NCBI GenBank assembly: GCA_002325825.1
Contig: DCSW01000016.1
Location: 1-16,534 of the forward strand
Reading direction: 5' to 3'
Length of the DNA stretch: 16,534 bases
DNA from: Collimonas sp. UBA1456
Lineage (GTDB): Bacteria; Pseudomonadota; Gammaproteobacteria; Burkholderiales; Burkholderiaceae_D
Program-made: the position numbers and the translations under genes
The notes under the pieces: generated by a model
Seen by the model: the letters and a program-made list of their open reading frames with translations, nothing else
Database searches by the model: none
What the model was told of the DNA's origin: nothing
In this document: positions 1-8,224 of the stretch, one piece after another
Position numbering within the stretch: position 1 is the stretch's first letter
Layout of the letters: every line of letters begins with the position of its first letter

Positions 1-553
1 CCGAACTGATCCCGTGCGGGATAATCACCTCACCTACCACTATCCTCGAATCGGCCTCTTTCAGAATCACCACTATCTAGCTCCCCCTAAATCGCGACTT
101 CTTCATGCCAATCCCCCCCTATCGTTTAATAATTCCAAACAACAGAAAATTACACATCCAAAGTGTCTTTATTTAGGGGAAGACCACAGTCGGGCGCAGA
201 AGTGCTGCGAACGAAACCGACAAGCATCAAGACGATCTGAAACTGGAATAACACGGCTGAACGCAACCCGCTAAATTGACAGCACAAACAACGATGCGTA
301 ATGTACCGGGCTGAGGGTCCATTCACGCCTACGACTAGAACAACTGTCCAAGGTATGGATCTCCGTGTGAGGCACATGCATGGAAGTGCATTTCTTACTA
401 GTCAATTTATCAAGCAAAAAGTTTTAATTCAGACAAAAATATGTGTCGACGCGCAATATCTGATACTAAAAAATCGCGACGTGACGATAGAGTTGAACGA
501 AAAACAGAGCGCAAGCAGCGTCAGGAAGACCTGGCAGACAAGGTAGATATGCG
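1..553. other. Stretch with no recognisable gene
   Basis: I find no recognisable protein, tRNA or rRNA here on either strand. The open frames are short, overlap one another and have no ribosome binding site or familiar motif. In related genomes cbiX is often followed by siroheme and sulfate-assimilation genes such as a uroporphyrinogen methyltransferase, so this may be a fully eroded continuation of that operon. That is inference from gene order; no residue pattern supports it. Confidence 0.4.
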
Positions 554-906
554 TTATTGGGCAATAACATTGAGTACATCGGGCTGTTCGCCAACCGCCT
601 GCGTCACGTTGATCAACATGTACGGATATTGTTTCCGTTCCTGCTCAATCGGTACCGGCAAATCGCACCGCACTTGGCCGCCATGACCAAGGAAAATCGG
701 TACCACACTGAACTCGGCAATACTACCTACAACCAGTTGTTGCAGCAATTGCGGCTGCAACAACCCCAGGAAAGCAAGCTTCACCTGCAGCGTCAGCAAT
801 TGCGGCTGAATGATATCGGTGGAATGATATCTCGCAAGGATTCGAACGGGGTGGCCCAAGCCGGATCGCGGGCGCCGTGGCCAAACAGCACCAAGGCTCG
901 CGACAT
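554..906 (-). pseudogene. cbiX: cbiX-like sirohydrochlorin chelatase, frameshifted
   Basis: CbiX/SirB-type chelatases insert a metal ion into sirohydrochlorin in siroheme or cobalamin synthesis. The N-terminus MSRALVLFGHGARDP (start 906) carries the family's early metal-binding histidine. The rest (VKLAFLGLLQP, VVPIFLGHGGQVRCDLP, AVGEQPDVLNVIAQ) is read in another minus frame. The break is an exact 14-nt tandem duplication at 808-831. Removing one copy joins the halves as SLRDIIQPQLLTLQ. The repaired product would be about 112 residues, slightly short for a family of roughly 120-130, and it ends in TAA at 554. A second, 15-bp repeat (743-757 and 794-808) lies in the same region and encodes QPQLL twice. 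It lies 50 bp downstream of lptG on the same strand. It is most likely a recent pseudogene; a sequencing or assembly error is the main alternative. Confidence 0.85.
808..831. repeat. 14-nt tandem duplication causing the cbiX frameshift
   Basis: The decamer gaatgatatc occurs at 808-817 and again at 822-831, so the period is 14 nt. Fourteen is not a multiple of three, and it gives exactly the frame offset seen between the two cbiX halves. Deleting one unit restores a continuous frame. It looks like a replication-slippage product. Confidence 0.85.
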
Positions 907-956
907 GGTATTCAATGAGAATGGCTGTTCAATATCAGTACATTCTTTTAACGACA

Positions 957-2090
957 CTACTGCCGCTCGATCTTCCATAATGCCGCCATGGCGACCAACA
1001 GGAACAAGCCGCTTGGTAACGCGGCGGTGACGAAAGGTGACCAGGTATTGAGCAGTCCCAGATGTGAGAACAACGTATTGATCAACTGAAAGCTGACGCC
1101 GATCATGATGCCGGTGAAAATTTTCAGGCTGACGCCGCCGGCACGAGAATGTAGATAGGCAAACGGCAAGGCCAGCGCCATCATCACGAACACCGACAAC
1201 GGGTAAACCAGTTTCTTCCAGAACGCAATGTCGTAACGATCGCTGTGCTGGTTGTTCTCTGTCAGATGCCTGGAGTAGAACCACAACTTGTAAGCCGACA
1301 TATGATCTGGATCGGCACACATTACTGAGAGGATTTCCGGCGTGATTTCGGAAACCAGATCCTTGCTCGGGAAATTCTTGGTGACGATGGAGCTAGTGAT
1401 ATCATCGGTCGAGGTACCGTTAACGAAATCGGTTTGCACTACGTCGGCCATGCGCCAGACATGGTTGCCCTGGTAGTTGACGCGTTTCGCGCGCAGCAGC
1501 GAGGTCATATGCAGGTTACGATCGAATTCGTAAAACTTGACGCCCTTCAACTCGCCGTTCGGACGAATTTCGGCGATATTAATGAAGCGCAATCCGATAA
1601 TGTCGCCGCTGGTGCCGTCGGTACGAATTACGTCCTTGCTCCAAAGCCCGGTCTTTGATTTCTGCAAAATCGAAGAGCCGTTGAATTGCATTTTGAGCTG
1701 CTCTCCCCATTCAGCGCTCTTGGGTGCAACGAATTCGCCGATCAGCACAGTCACCACCACAAACAGCAAACTGATCTTGAACAACGATTTGGCGGCCATC
1801 ATGGTCGACATGCTGGAGACGCGCATGATCGTGAACTCGGAGCGCGCGGCAAATTGCGAAAGCGTGTAGATGGTTCCAATCAGCGCTGCGATCGGCATCA
1901 GTTCATACGCATAGCTCGGCAAACCTAGCAGTACGACCAGGAAAGCGTACTGCAACTTGTAGCCTCCACGTCCCACCGATGACAACTCGTTCGTCATGTC
2001 GAAGAGTGCGAACAACGCCAGGAATGCCGCTAGTGTGAACATTACGGAGCGGACAATTTCAGTCCGAAAATATCGTTGCAGTATCTTCAT
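957..2090 (-). CDS. lptG: LPS export permease LptG
   Basis: LptG is one of the two inner-membrane permeases of the LptB2FG ABC transporter, which extracts lipopolysaccharide from the inner membrane and passes it through LptC/LptA to the outer membrane. The 377-residue product is full length. Hydrophobic segments lie near residues 13-31, 47-80, 102-122, 292-312, 322-343 and 352-371, framing a polar periplasmic jellyroll domain at about 123-290. The conserved block before the second membrane half, ENNQHSDRYDIAFWKKLVYP, is present (residues 278-297). The start overlaps the lptF stop in an ATGA junction (2087-2090), so the pair is translationally coupled. The stop is TAG. The reading frame is clean, in contrast to the pseudogene next to it, which fits an essential envelope function. 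Confidence 0.95.
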   Translation of the reverse strand: MKILQRYFRTEIVRSVMFTLAAFLALFALFDMTNELSSVGRGGYKLQYAFLVVLLGLPSYAYELMPIAALIGTIYTLSQFAARSEFTIMRVSSMSTMMAAKSLFKISLLFVVVTVLIGEFVAPKSAEWGEQLKMQFNGSSILQKSKTGLWSKDVIRTDGTSGDIIGLRFINIAEIRPNGELKGVKFYEFDRNLHMTSLLRAKRVNYQGNHVWRMADVVQTDFVNGTSTDDITSSIVTKNFPSKDLVSEITPEILSVMCADPDHMSAYKLWFYSRHLTENNQHSDRYDIAFWKKLVYPLSVFVMMALALPFAYLHSRAGGVSLKIFTGIMIGVSFQLINTLFSHLGLLNTWSPFVTAALPSGLFLLVAMAALWKIERQ

Positions 2091-3226
2091 GCCGCCGCCG
2101 ATTTCTTGGTTTTAGCCAGACGCGCATGCTTGACTGCGGACCACATGACCAATGGATGGTAACGGCTATTGACCTTCAATCGCCACAGGAACAACAGGCT
2201 AATGATAACCACCACCGCCAGGTGCATCGGCCACCAGCCGAGACCGAACGACCAGCGCTGCTGCACCACCCCGGCCTGGAATATATTGATTACGTTGCCA
2301 TAGACTACATACAGCAGCAATGCAATCATGAGACTGGCAGAGCGGCCGACGCGCGGATTGACGAAGCTCAGCGGAATTGCCAGCAGCATCAGGCATAGCG
2401 TCATGAATGGCAACGAAACACGCCACAGCAGTTCGCCCATATTGAAATTATTCGGGTTCTTCAGCAGATCGGCGATTGGTAACGCGCGCGGCGACTTATC
2501 GCCATTGATCGCTCGCGAAGAGCTGGACACCAGCACACCATAACGCTCAAACTCCATGATCCAGAACTCATTCTGAGCCTCCATTGCGTCATAGCGACGA
2601 CCTTTTTGCAGGATCATGAATTTGTTGCCGTTCTTATCCAATTCGAGCATGCCTTCCTTGGCCACCACAATGCTGTTCTTGCCATCCTGCTGGGTATTAA
2701 CGAAGACGTTCTTGACCTTGGTTCTGTCGCCGAAAATTTCCTCAACAAAGAAAATTCGGTTGGTGGCAGTGGATTCCTGAAATTTTCCAGGCGTAACCTT
2801 GGAGATATCTTCGTGCGTTTCAAAGCGTTCGCGATACTGCGCAATCTGATTATTGGCCCACGGCGTGGCCACGAAACTTAGAACGCCGGTCAGCACGCTA
2901 ACTGGAAATCCGAACCACAGAACTGGCTTGATCCAGCGTACCAGGCTCTGACCGGAAGCGAACCAGACCACCATTTCCGAGTCCTGATAGCTGCGTGTGA
3001 CCACCAGCAGCACCGAGATGTAGCCAGTCAGGATCAACAGGATCGGCAGATAATTCAGGGACTGAAAACCGATCAACGCAATCACATCCTGCGACGCAAT
3101 TTGTCCTCCGGCCGCTTGTCCCAGAATCTTGATCAGCATCACTGTGATGGTAATTGTGGAAAGCGTCGTAAAAACGGCACCTGCGGTGCTAATTAATTCG
3201 CGTCGGAGTGCGTGCTGAAATATCAT
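2087..3226 (-). CDS. lptF: LPS export permease LptF
   Basis: LptF is the partner permease of LptG in the LptB2FG lipopolysaccharide transporter. The 379-residue product has the family layout: membrane segments near residues 14-36, 53-77, 101-121, 268-288, 298-318 and 332-350, with a periplasmic beta-jellyroll between. The N-terminal MIFQHALRRELISTA and the LPFMTLCLMLLAIPLSFVNPR segment are typical. It ends in TGA overlapping the lptG ATG. It is transcribed divergently from pepA, with only about 37 bases between the two start codons. No clear Shine-Dalgarno precedes ATG 3226 (the upstream minus sequence is attccccaATG), so the transcript may be short-leadered or leaderless. The lysine- and alanine-rich C-terminal tail looks ordinary. 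No damage seen. Confidence 0.95.
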   Translation of the reverse strand: MIFQHALRRELISTAGAVFTTLSTITITVMLIKILGQAAGGQIASQDVIALIGFQSLNYLPILLILTGYISVLLVVTRSYQDSEMVVWFASGQSLVRWIKPVLWFGFPVSVLTGVLSFVATPWANNQIAQYRERFETHEDISKVTPGKFQESTATNRIFFVEEIFGDRTKVKNVFVNTQQDGKNSIVVAKEGMLELDKNGNKFMILQKGRRYDAMEAQNEFWIMEFERYGVLVSSSSRAINGDKSPRALPIADLLKNPNNFNMGELLWRVSLPFMTLCLMLLAIPLSFVNPRVGRSASLMIALLLYVVYGNVINIFQAGVVQQRWSFGLGWWPMHLAVVVIISLLFLWRLKVNSRYHPLVMWSAVKHARLAKTKKSAAA

Positions 3227-3233
3227 TGGGGAA

Positions 3234-3239
3234 TATAAT
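3234..3239 (+). promoter_or_regulatory. Possible pepA -10 box (TATAAT)
   Basis: A perfect TATAAT lies 24 bases before the preferred pepA ATG, in the short divergent spacer between lptF and pepA. No good -35 hexamer is visible 16-18 bases upstream, where the sequence is already lptF coding. The call rests on the -10 match and position only. Confidence 0.4.
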
Positions 3240-3263
3240 TACAGATCAAAAAAGGAGTAAGTG

Positions 3264-4793
3264 ATGGACCTTAGCATAAAAACCAACGACGCGAAAACCT
3301 CAATTGCCTCTCTGAAATCCGGATGTATCGTAGTTGGGGTCTATGAAAATAAGAAACTCTCGCCACAAGCGCACGCTCTTAACAAATCTGGTGAAATCAC
3401 TATCTCACTAAAGTCTGGAGACATTTCCGGTAAGCCAGGCTCAAGTCTGCTTCTGCGTAACATCGCCGGCGTCACTGCTGAACGCGTATTGCTGATCGGC
3501 CTCGGCCAAGATGGCGAGTTGAGCGACAAAGCCATTTCGATGGCAGTCCTGTGCGTGGCACGCATACTGTCGACCCTGGGCGGCAACGACGCCGTGCTGG
3601 CATTGCCGTTCGACGGCATCGCCAAGCAAATCCCTGAACGCGATTTGTCCTGGGCGATTCGCAACAGCATTCTGGTGCTGCGTGAGAATGGTTATCGCTC
3701 GGACGCCCTGAAAAGTAAAAAAGAGACAACATCTGGCGGCATCAAGAAAGTTGCTTTCCTGGTTGCTAGCACTAGAACCGCTATGGCCAAAGAAGCCTTG
3801 GCGCATGGCTTGGCACTGGCAAACGGCATCGAACTGACCAAGGATCTTGGCAACCTGCCAGGTAACGTCTGCACCCCGACCTACCTTGCCGACACGGCCA
3901 AGAAGCTGGCCAAAGAATTCAAGCTGTCGATCGAAGTTCTGGACCGCAAGCAGCTCGAAGCACTGAAGATGGGTAGTTTCCTGTCGGTTGCGCACGGTGG
4001 CGGCGAAGCGCCGAAATTCATCATCATCAAGCACCTCGGCGGCAAGGTCAAGGATGCGCCGATCGTATTGGTTGGCAAGGGCATCACTTTTGATACAGGT
4101 GGCATCTCCCTCAAGGGCGGTTCCGGCATGGATGAAATGAAGTACGACATGTGCGGCGCCGGCTCGGTATTGGGCACCATCCGCGCGATTGCCGAATTGA
4201 GGCTGAAGCTGAATGTGATCGGCGTCATTCCGGCGACGGAAAACATGCCATCTAGTACCGCGACCAAACCCGGTGACATCGTTACCTCAATGTCAGGTCA
4301 GACCATTGAAATCCTGAATACCGATGCCGAAGGCCGCCTGGTGCTATGCGATGCATTGACCTACGTTGAACGCTTCAAACCTGCTGCCGTGATCGACATC
4401 GCCACCCTGACCGGCGCTTGCGTGACCTCGCTCGGCCATCACAATTCCGGCCTGTTCACTCGCCACGACAACGCGCACGATGAACTCGCCAATGAATTGC
4501 TGAGCGCTGGCAAAGCGACTGGCGATACAGCCTGGCGCATGCCGATCGAAGACAGCTACCAGGAACAGTTGGAGTCGAATTTTGCCGACATGGCAAATAT
4601 CGGCGGCCCGGCCGGCGGCAGCATTACCGCAGCCTGCTTCCTTGAACGTTACACCAAGAAGTACATTTGGGCCCATCTTGATATCGCCGGCACTGCCTGG
4701 AAAAGCGGCGTTGCCAAAGGCGCCACCGGACGTCCGGTGGCTTTGCTGACCACTTTTCTGATCAACCGTGCTGAACGACCTGCGAGCAAGTAA
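3264..4793 (+). CDS. pepA: Leucyl aminopeptidase PepA (M17)
   Basis: PepA is a cytosolic hexameric di-metal aminopeptidase that removes N-terminal residues, favouring leucine, in peptide turnover. The C-terminal catalytic domain is complete: the metal-binding block VGKGITFDTGGISLK (Lys 272, Asp 277) and the M17 signature NTDAEGRL (Asp 354, Glu 356, Arg 358), numbered from ATG 3264. The length of 509 residues is normal. I prefer ATG 3264 over the in-frame GTG at 3261 because the Shine-Dalgarno AAAGGAG (3251-3257) is then 6 bases away, not 3. The gene diverges from lptF, as is usual in betaproteobacteria, where holC and valS often follow. Here the next gene is a convergent xthA after 30 bases, so downstream genes were lost or rearranged. 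In E. coli PepA also binds DNA; that role cannot be judged here. Confidence 0.97.
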   Translation: MDLSIKTNDAKTSIASLKSGCIVVGVYENKKLSPQAHALNKSGEITISLKSGDISGKPGSSLLLRNIAGVTAERVLLIGLGQDGELSDKAISMAVLCVARILSTLGGNDAVLALPFDGIAKQIPERDLSWAIRNSILVLRENGYRSDALKSKKETTSGGIKKVAFLVASTRTAMAKEALAHGLALANGIELTKDLGNLPGNVCTPTYLADTAKKLAKEFKLSIEVLDRKQLEALKMGSFLSVAHGGGEAPKFIIIKHLGGKVKDAPIVLVGKGITFDTGGISLKGGSGMDEMKYDMCGAGSVLGTIRAIAELRLKLNVIGVIPATENMPSSTATKPGDIVTSMSGQTIEILNTDAEGRLVLCDALTYVERFKPAAVIDIATLTGACVTSLGHHNSGLFTRHDNAHDELANELLSAGKATGDTAWRMPIEDSYQEQLESNFADMANIGGPAGGSITAACFLERYTKKYIWAHLDIAGTAWKSGVAKGATGRPVALLTTFLINRAERPASK

Positions 4794-4823
4794 ATAAGCA
4801 AGTAAGCAGCCCACGTATAGCGA

Positions 4824-5591
4824 TTACTCCAGCGTCGCAATCACCGGCGCATGATCCGACGGCTGCTCCCATTTGCGCGGCCCTCTGTCGATCACGCAAG
4901 CGGTGCACTGCGCAGCCAACGGCGGTGACAGCAGAATATGGTCGATCCGCATGCCACGGTTCAGACGAAAGCCCATCTGCCGGTAATCCCACCAACTGAA
5001 CAGCTTCTCCGGCTGTTCGAACAGCCGGAACGCATCGACCAGCTCCAACCCCAGCAAGCCAGAGAATGCGGCACGCTCCAAAGGCGATACCAGGTTCTGC
5101 CCCATCCAGGCCGCCGGATCGTGGACGTCCCGATCTTCCGGCGCGATGTTGTAATCGCCCATCAAGGCCAGCCTCGCATGCTGCCGGCGCTCGCTCTGTA
5201 GCCAGTCGTGCAGCGCATCCAGCCACTTCAGCTTGTATTCAAACTTTTCACTATCCGGCGCCTGACCGTTCGGAATGTATGCGCAGACGATGCGCATGCC
5301 ATCGATGGTGCCGGAAATGATGCGCTGCTGCGAGTCTTCGTACAGCGGATTGTTCTTGACCACATCGCTGATCGGATGACGTGACAGGATGGCAATCCCA
5401 TTATAGGTTTTCTGGCCGCTGTAGACAACGTGATAACCGGCGGCCTCGATTTCCGCAGCTGGAAATCTGTTGTCGGCCAGCTTAGTTTCCTGCAGGGCGA
5501 GTACGTCGACCGGGCTGTCGGTCAGCCATTGCAGCACTTGCGGCAAGCGTACCTTCAGTGAGTTAACGTTCCATGTTGCCAATTTCAGCAT
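4824..5591 (-). CDS. xthA: Exodeoxyribonuclease III
   Basis: This is an exonuclease III family AP endonuclease and 3'-5' exonuclease, acting on abasic sites and 3' blocks in base-excision repair. The 255-residue product carries all catalytic landmarks: WNVNS (Asn 8), LQETK (Glu 35), the AYIPNG tyrosine (Tyr 105), GDYNI (Asp 146, Asn 148), RIDHIL (Asp 217) and SDHAP (Asp 246, His 247). The length matches the family. The start ATG 5591 has a weak upstream GGA. The stop TAA lies 30 bases from the end of convergent pepA, with no obvious terminator hairpin between them. In related genomes pyrE often lies divergently upstream; I cannot find it in the degraded DNA that follows. Intact repair genes matter here because the rest of the window is accumulating mutations. 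Confidence 0.95.
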   Translation of the reverse strand: MLKLATWNVNSLKVRLPQVLQWLTDSPVDVLALQETKLADNRFPAAEIEAAGYHVVYSGQKTYNGIAILSRHPISDVVKNNPLYEDSQQRIISGTIDGMRIVCAYIPNGQAPDSEKFEYKLKWLDALHDWLQSERRQHARLALMGDYNIAPEDRDVHDPAAWMGQNLVSPLERAAFSGLLGLELVDAFRLFEQPEKLFSWWDYRQMGFRLNRGMRIDHILLSPPLAAQCTACVIDRGPRKWEQPSDHAPVIATLE

Positions 5592-6092
5592 AATTTCAAG
5601 TCCTTGTTTGATGCGGGTTCAGTGAGTTTGTAGGCGCTCGTTTGCATCTGGCCCAGCAGTCCACCACCCGTTTTAACCTCGCAGCTTTCAGAGGTGACGA
5701 TGTTACCTTACTCGCTAGCTCGCCGTGATACACATTGATCTCTGCATTATTTTTTATATCATTTTGCCAAGTACGCGCGGCGCCAACGATAAGGATCGCG
5801 ACGCGAATTCAGCCAGGCGCAATCTCGCCGTCATCACTGGCCAACGCTTATAGGCATCTCAGTTGCGACAGTAGTCCATCTAAAACAAGTCTGTTGAAGA
5901 CCGACAAACGCTTGTTCGGCATCAGCCTGGGCGGTGAAGGACAGTATAAATGGCAACAATCGATGCCCAACTGGCACAACGCGCAAGATGAAACCCACGC
6001 AATATTGGAGGGAGTGCACGCACCCATCAGGAATTGAAACGCCTGGTTGACAATGCTAACACCAAGTTCGAACAGTCTGAGAACACCACCTC
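5592..6092. other. Degraded region upstream of xthA
   Basis: No complete gene is visible. The end of the stretch, 5950-6096 on the plus strand, holds a possible eroded small coding region. It starts MATIDAQLAQ, is interrupted by TGA, and after two frame changes would continue QDETHAILEGV then HQELKRLVDN to a TGA at 6094-6096. That TGA overlaps the ATG of the MFS remnant in an ATGA junction, suggesting a former two-gene operon. I recognise no family. The first 350 bases show nothing assignable on either strand, and I see no pyrE similarity. Confidence 0.35.
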
Positions 6093-6350
6093 ATGAACAA
6101 GACCGTACACGCCACCATGTCGCGCACACGCTTTAGCTATGTGGTGGGGGGGGGTTATCGTCGGCATCACTTTCATGGTAACCGCTGTCAGCAGACGGCA
6201 TCCGTGCCACGCCATCGGTGATGATCCTGCTGCTGGAACATAAATTCGACTGGATCGTCGTCGTCCATCGGCTCGGCGCTGCCAGCACCCACCATTCTGG
6301 ACGGCAAGCTGCGCAACAGCCCCGGTAGCTGTATGTTGGCGGCGATTTGA
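6093..6350 (+). pseudogene. Probable MFS transporter remnant
   Basis: The fragment starts MNKTVHATMSRTRFSYVV at ATG 6093. It continues after a frame change at a run of nine G (6146-6154) as VIVGITFMVTAVS, and in a third frame as GIRATPSVMILLLEHKFDW. This order resembles the first membrane helix and following loop of major facilitator transporters of the type ending in PLEHEFGW. A last piece, GKLRNSPGSCMLAAI, looks like a final MFS helix, implying that most of the gene (normally about 400 codons) has been deleted. With G8 in place of G9 the first two pieces would join. The family call comes from remembered sequence patterns and is moderate; the broken state is clear. Its ATG overlaps the stop of the eroded small frame before it. 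Confidence 0.5.
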
Positions 6351-6411
6351 TTACCGCCGCTCCAGTCTTGAATCGACGATGGCAGGCCAGCATGCGTAGC
6401 GGGTTATTTTA

Positions 6412-7000
6412 TTATTTGATGGTAGCCACGATTTCGTTGGCCACCTGCCGCGAGTTCATGATGATAGTGTGGATAGTGGGAGCAAGCAGTTGCACTGGAA
6501 ACGCGCCCAGCTGCACCTTGCTGAGCGACAGGATATCGTCGTCGAATGTCAACCAACCGCCACGCGGGTCTTTGATGCCGGCACAGATCAGTAACAGAAC
6601 CTGCGGCACAGGCAAAGATTCCATGAACTCGTAGCTCCCCAGCAACTGCCCCATCTCCACTAGTGAGAAGCCTGAACAGCGGCCACGGCACCAGGAAAAC
6701 ACATATTCGCGGCTCCTGCGCTAATTGCGGCAATACTGCGCGCATCAGCACGCAGCCACGCGAATGGCCGATCACGATGAAACGCTCGTCACCACTGCTC
6801 GCGGTAAGGAAACGCTGCAGGCGATCAACGCAAGGCTGCCAGTGTTCGAACGCTGCCAAGTAGGCGAACGGGTGCGGTTTTATTCCTGCAGAACGCAGTC
6901 GTTTTCCCAGCAGCATCGACGCCAGCGTGCGTCCCATGCCATACATCAGGATTTCATGAGACGCTGGCATTGATGGCAATGCAGTAGCATCCCGGCTCAT
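6412..7000 (-). pseudogene. Alpha/beta hydrolase, frameshifted
   Basis: This was a small cytosolic alpha/beta-hydrolase-fold protein. The first frame contains the opening strand (EILMYGMGRT), a conserved middle (FAYLAAFEHWQPCVDRLQRF) and the nucleophile elbow GHSRGC with its serine. Around 6660-6670 the homology moves to a second minus frame: EMGQLLGSYEFMESLPVPQ, then QLLAPTIHTIIMNSRQVANE, which contains the probable catalytic histidine, ending at 6412. The stretch between FLVP and the frame change also looks shortened. The substrate is unknown. It begins 8 bases after the stop of the 85-residue hypothetical gene and appears to be the last gene of that minus-strand cluster. The start could be the first Met (7000) or the internal MPASHEIL. 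A pseudogene is the best reading. Confidence 0.75.
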
Positions 7001-7008
7001 GCTGCGAA

Positions 7009-7266
7009 CTACTTTTTTTTCTGTAATTGCTTTTCAAACGCAACGTCGAGCTTGCTGATCCGCCGTGGTTTTTGCGGACCGTAGGCATTGACGAAGCGTA
7101 CAAAGTCGTCCAGTGCGAAGGCCTCGCTGAGACGGATCGGCGCCGCCATGCCGACGTTCTGAGTCAGGTAGAAAAGCTCGTCGGCGGTCCGCACTATCGA
7201 ATAGCGCAGATTGGTGCTGCGGGCATTGAGACGTTCGACTGCTGCCGTGGCTCGGGTTGATCTCAT
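7009..7266 (-). CDS. Conserved-looking hypothetical protein, 85 residues
   Basis: The product starts MRSTRATAAVERLN and ends QLQKKK; I recognise no domain or function. I choose ATG 7266, not the longer open frame reaching 7401, because a GGAAG Shine-Dalgarno sits 7 bases upstream of it and the longer N-terminus runs into the pseudouridine synthase gene. It has no signal peptide or membrane segment. The middle (VRTADELFYLTQNVGMAAPI, then LSEAFALDDFVRFVNAYGP) looks like a folded mixed alpha/beta protein, and the tail is basic. The last codons contain a run of eight A, so the C-terminus could easily change. It lies 67 bases after the pseudouridine synthase and 8 bases before the broken hydrolase. 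Survival of a clean frame between damaged genes suggests it may still be used. Confidence 0.7.
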   Translation of the reverse strand: MRSTRATAAVERLNARSTNLRYSIVRTADELFYLTQNVGMAAPIRLSEAFALDDFVRFVNAYGPQKPRRISKLDVAFEKQLQKKK

Positions 7267-7333
7267 TGCTAACTTCCAGTATTTTTCATTTTCTGCACAA
7301 CCTATGTTCCTGTCATGATTCCAGTTGACTGAA

Positions 7334-8224
7334 TCAAAGTACGCGCAAACTGGTGAAGCGCCGTTCACATTGATCCAGTGGATCGATGAAGGCAATTTCA
7401 CGCGCCAACAATTTCAGCGGCGCAGAAAAATCATCTCCCTTGCAGGGATACACATCAGGATAAAAGGTGTCATTGACGATCGGTATCCCCAGCGCTGCCA
7501 AATGCACACGCAATTGATGCTTCTTGCCGGTCAGTGGACGCAACCGGTACAAACTGCAGGTTACTCGCTGTTCGATCAGTTCGATACGCGTTTCCGAATT
7601 CGACTCGCCGTCTACTTCCTGCATCCGGAAGAATGGTGTGCCGTCGACCATGCGGCTGCGATATATCAGCGGTAACATGAGTTGCGGCGCAGTGGGCGCC
7701 AACGCTTCGTAGGTCTTGTTGACCAGCCGCTGCTGAAACAGCGATTGATACGCGCCGCGGCTAGCGATGTCGTACGAGAAGACAATCACCCCGGCGGTTT
7801 CGCGATCGATCCGATGAATCGGTGTCAGATTTGATAGACCAGTTTTCTTTTTCAGGCGTACCAGCAGGGTCTCATGCAAAAAACGTCCGGTCGGGATCAC
7901 TGGCAAGAAATGCGGCTTGTCTGCCACCAGTATCCGTTCATCTTGATATAGAATAGTTTCTGCAAATGGGATCGGCGTTTCGGCTGGTGGTTCGCGATAA
8001 TAAAAAATACAGCTGCCACTCCGATAGGGGCTATCCGGCGCCAACTGCAGGCCGTCGCCGTCAACTACCTCACCACGCATCATGCGCGCCATCCAGGTAA
8101 GGCGATCGATGGTAGGGAAACGCTGCTCCAAAAAACTCAGAAGATTCGGCCACTCACCAACCGGCAGCCACAGATAACTGGGCGCTACGCCATCGACAAT
8201 CGGTAATGGTGATGACGTAGCCAT
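7334..8224 (-). CDS. RluA-family pseudouridine synthase
   Basis: RluA-family enzymes convert specific uridines of rRNA or tRNA to pseudouridine. The 296-residue product has the catalytic motif HRIDRETAG with its aspartate at residue 140 (the family usually has HRLDRETSG), plus the preceding VADKP motif and the later YRLRPLTGKKHQLRVHLAALG block. The N-terminal 80 residues carry an S4-like RNA-binding segment. Which uridine is modified cannot be read from the sequence. The start is ATG 8224, which overlaps the TGA of the upstream GNAT frame (TGATG) and has GAGGG 7 bases upstream; the alternative TTG at 8242 lacks such a site. Because of this coupling, translation may depend on ribosomes arriving through the damaged GNAT frame. 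No damage is seen within the gene. Confidence 0.9.
   Translation of the reverse strand: MATSSPLPIVDGVAPSYLWLPVGEWPNLLSFLEQRFPTIDRLTWMARMMRGEVVDGDGLQLAPDSPYRSGSCIFYYREPPAETPIPFAETILYQDERILVADKPHFLPVIPTGRFLHETLLVRLKKKTGLSNLTPIHRIDRETAGVIVFSYDIASRGAYQSLFQQRLVNKTYEALAPTAPQLMLPLIYRSRMVDGTPFFRMQEVDGESNSETRIELIEQRVTCSLYRLRPLTGKKHQLRVHLAALGIPIVNDTFYPDVYPCKGDDFSAPLKLLAREIAFIDPLDQCERRFTSLRVL

Noticed and set aside
3441..4034. A 197-codon minus-strand open frame within pepA
   Set aside because: It is fully antisense to the intact pepA and shows no family pattern.
7266..7401. An N-terminal extension of the 85-residue hypothetical protein to 7401
   Set aside because: The extension overlaps the pseudouridine synthase, and the ATG at 7266 has a properly spaced GGAAG site.
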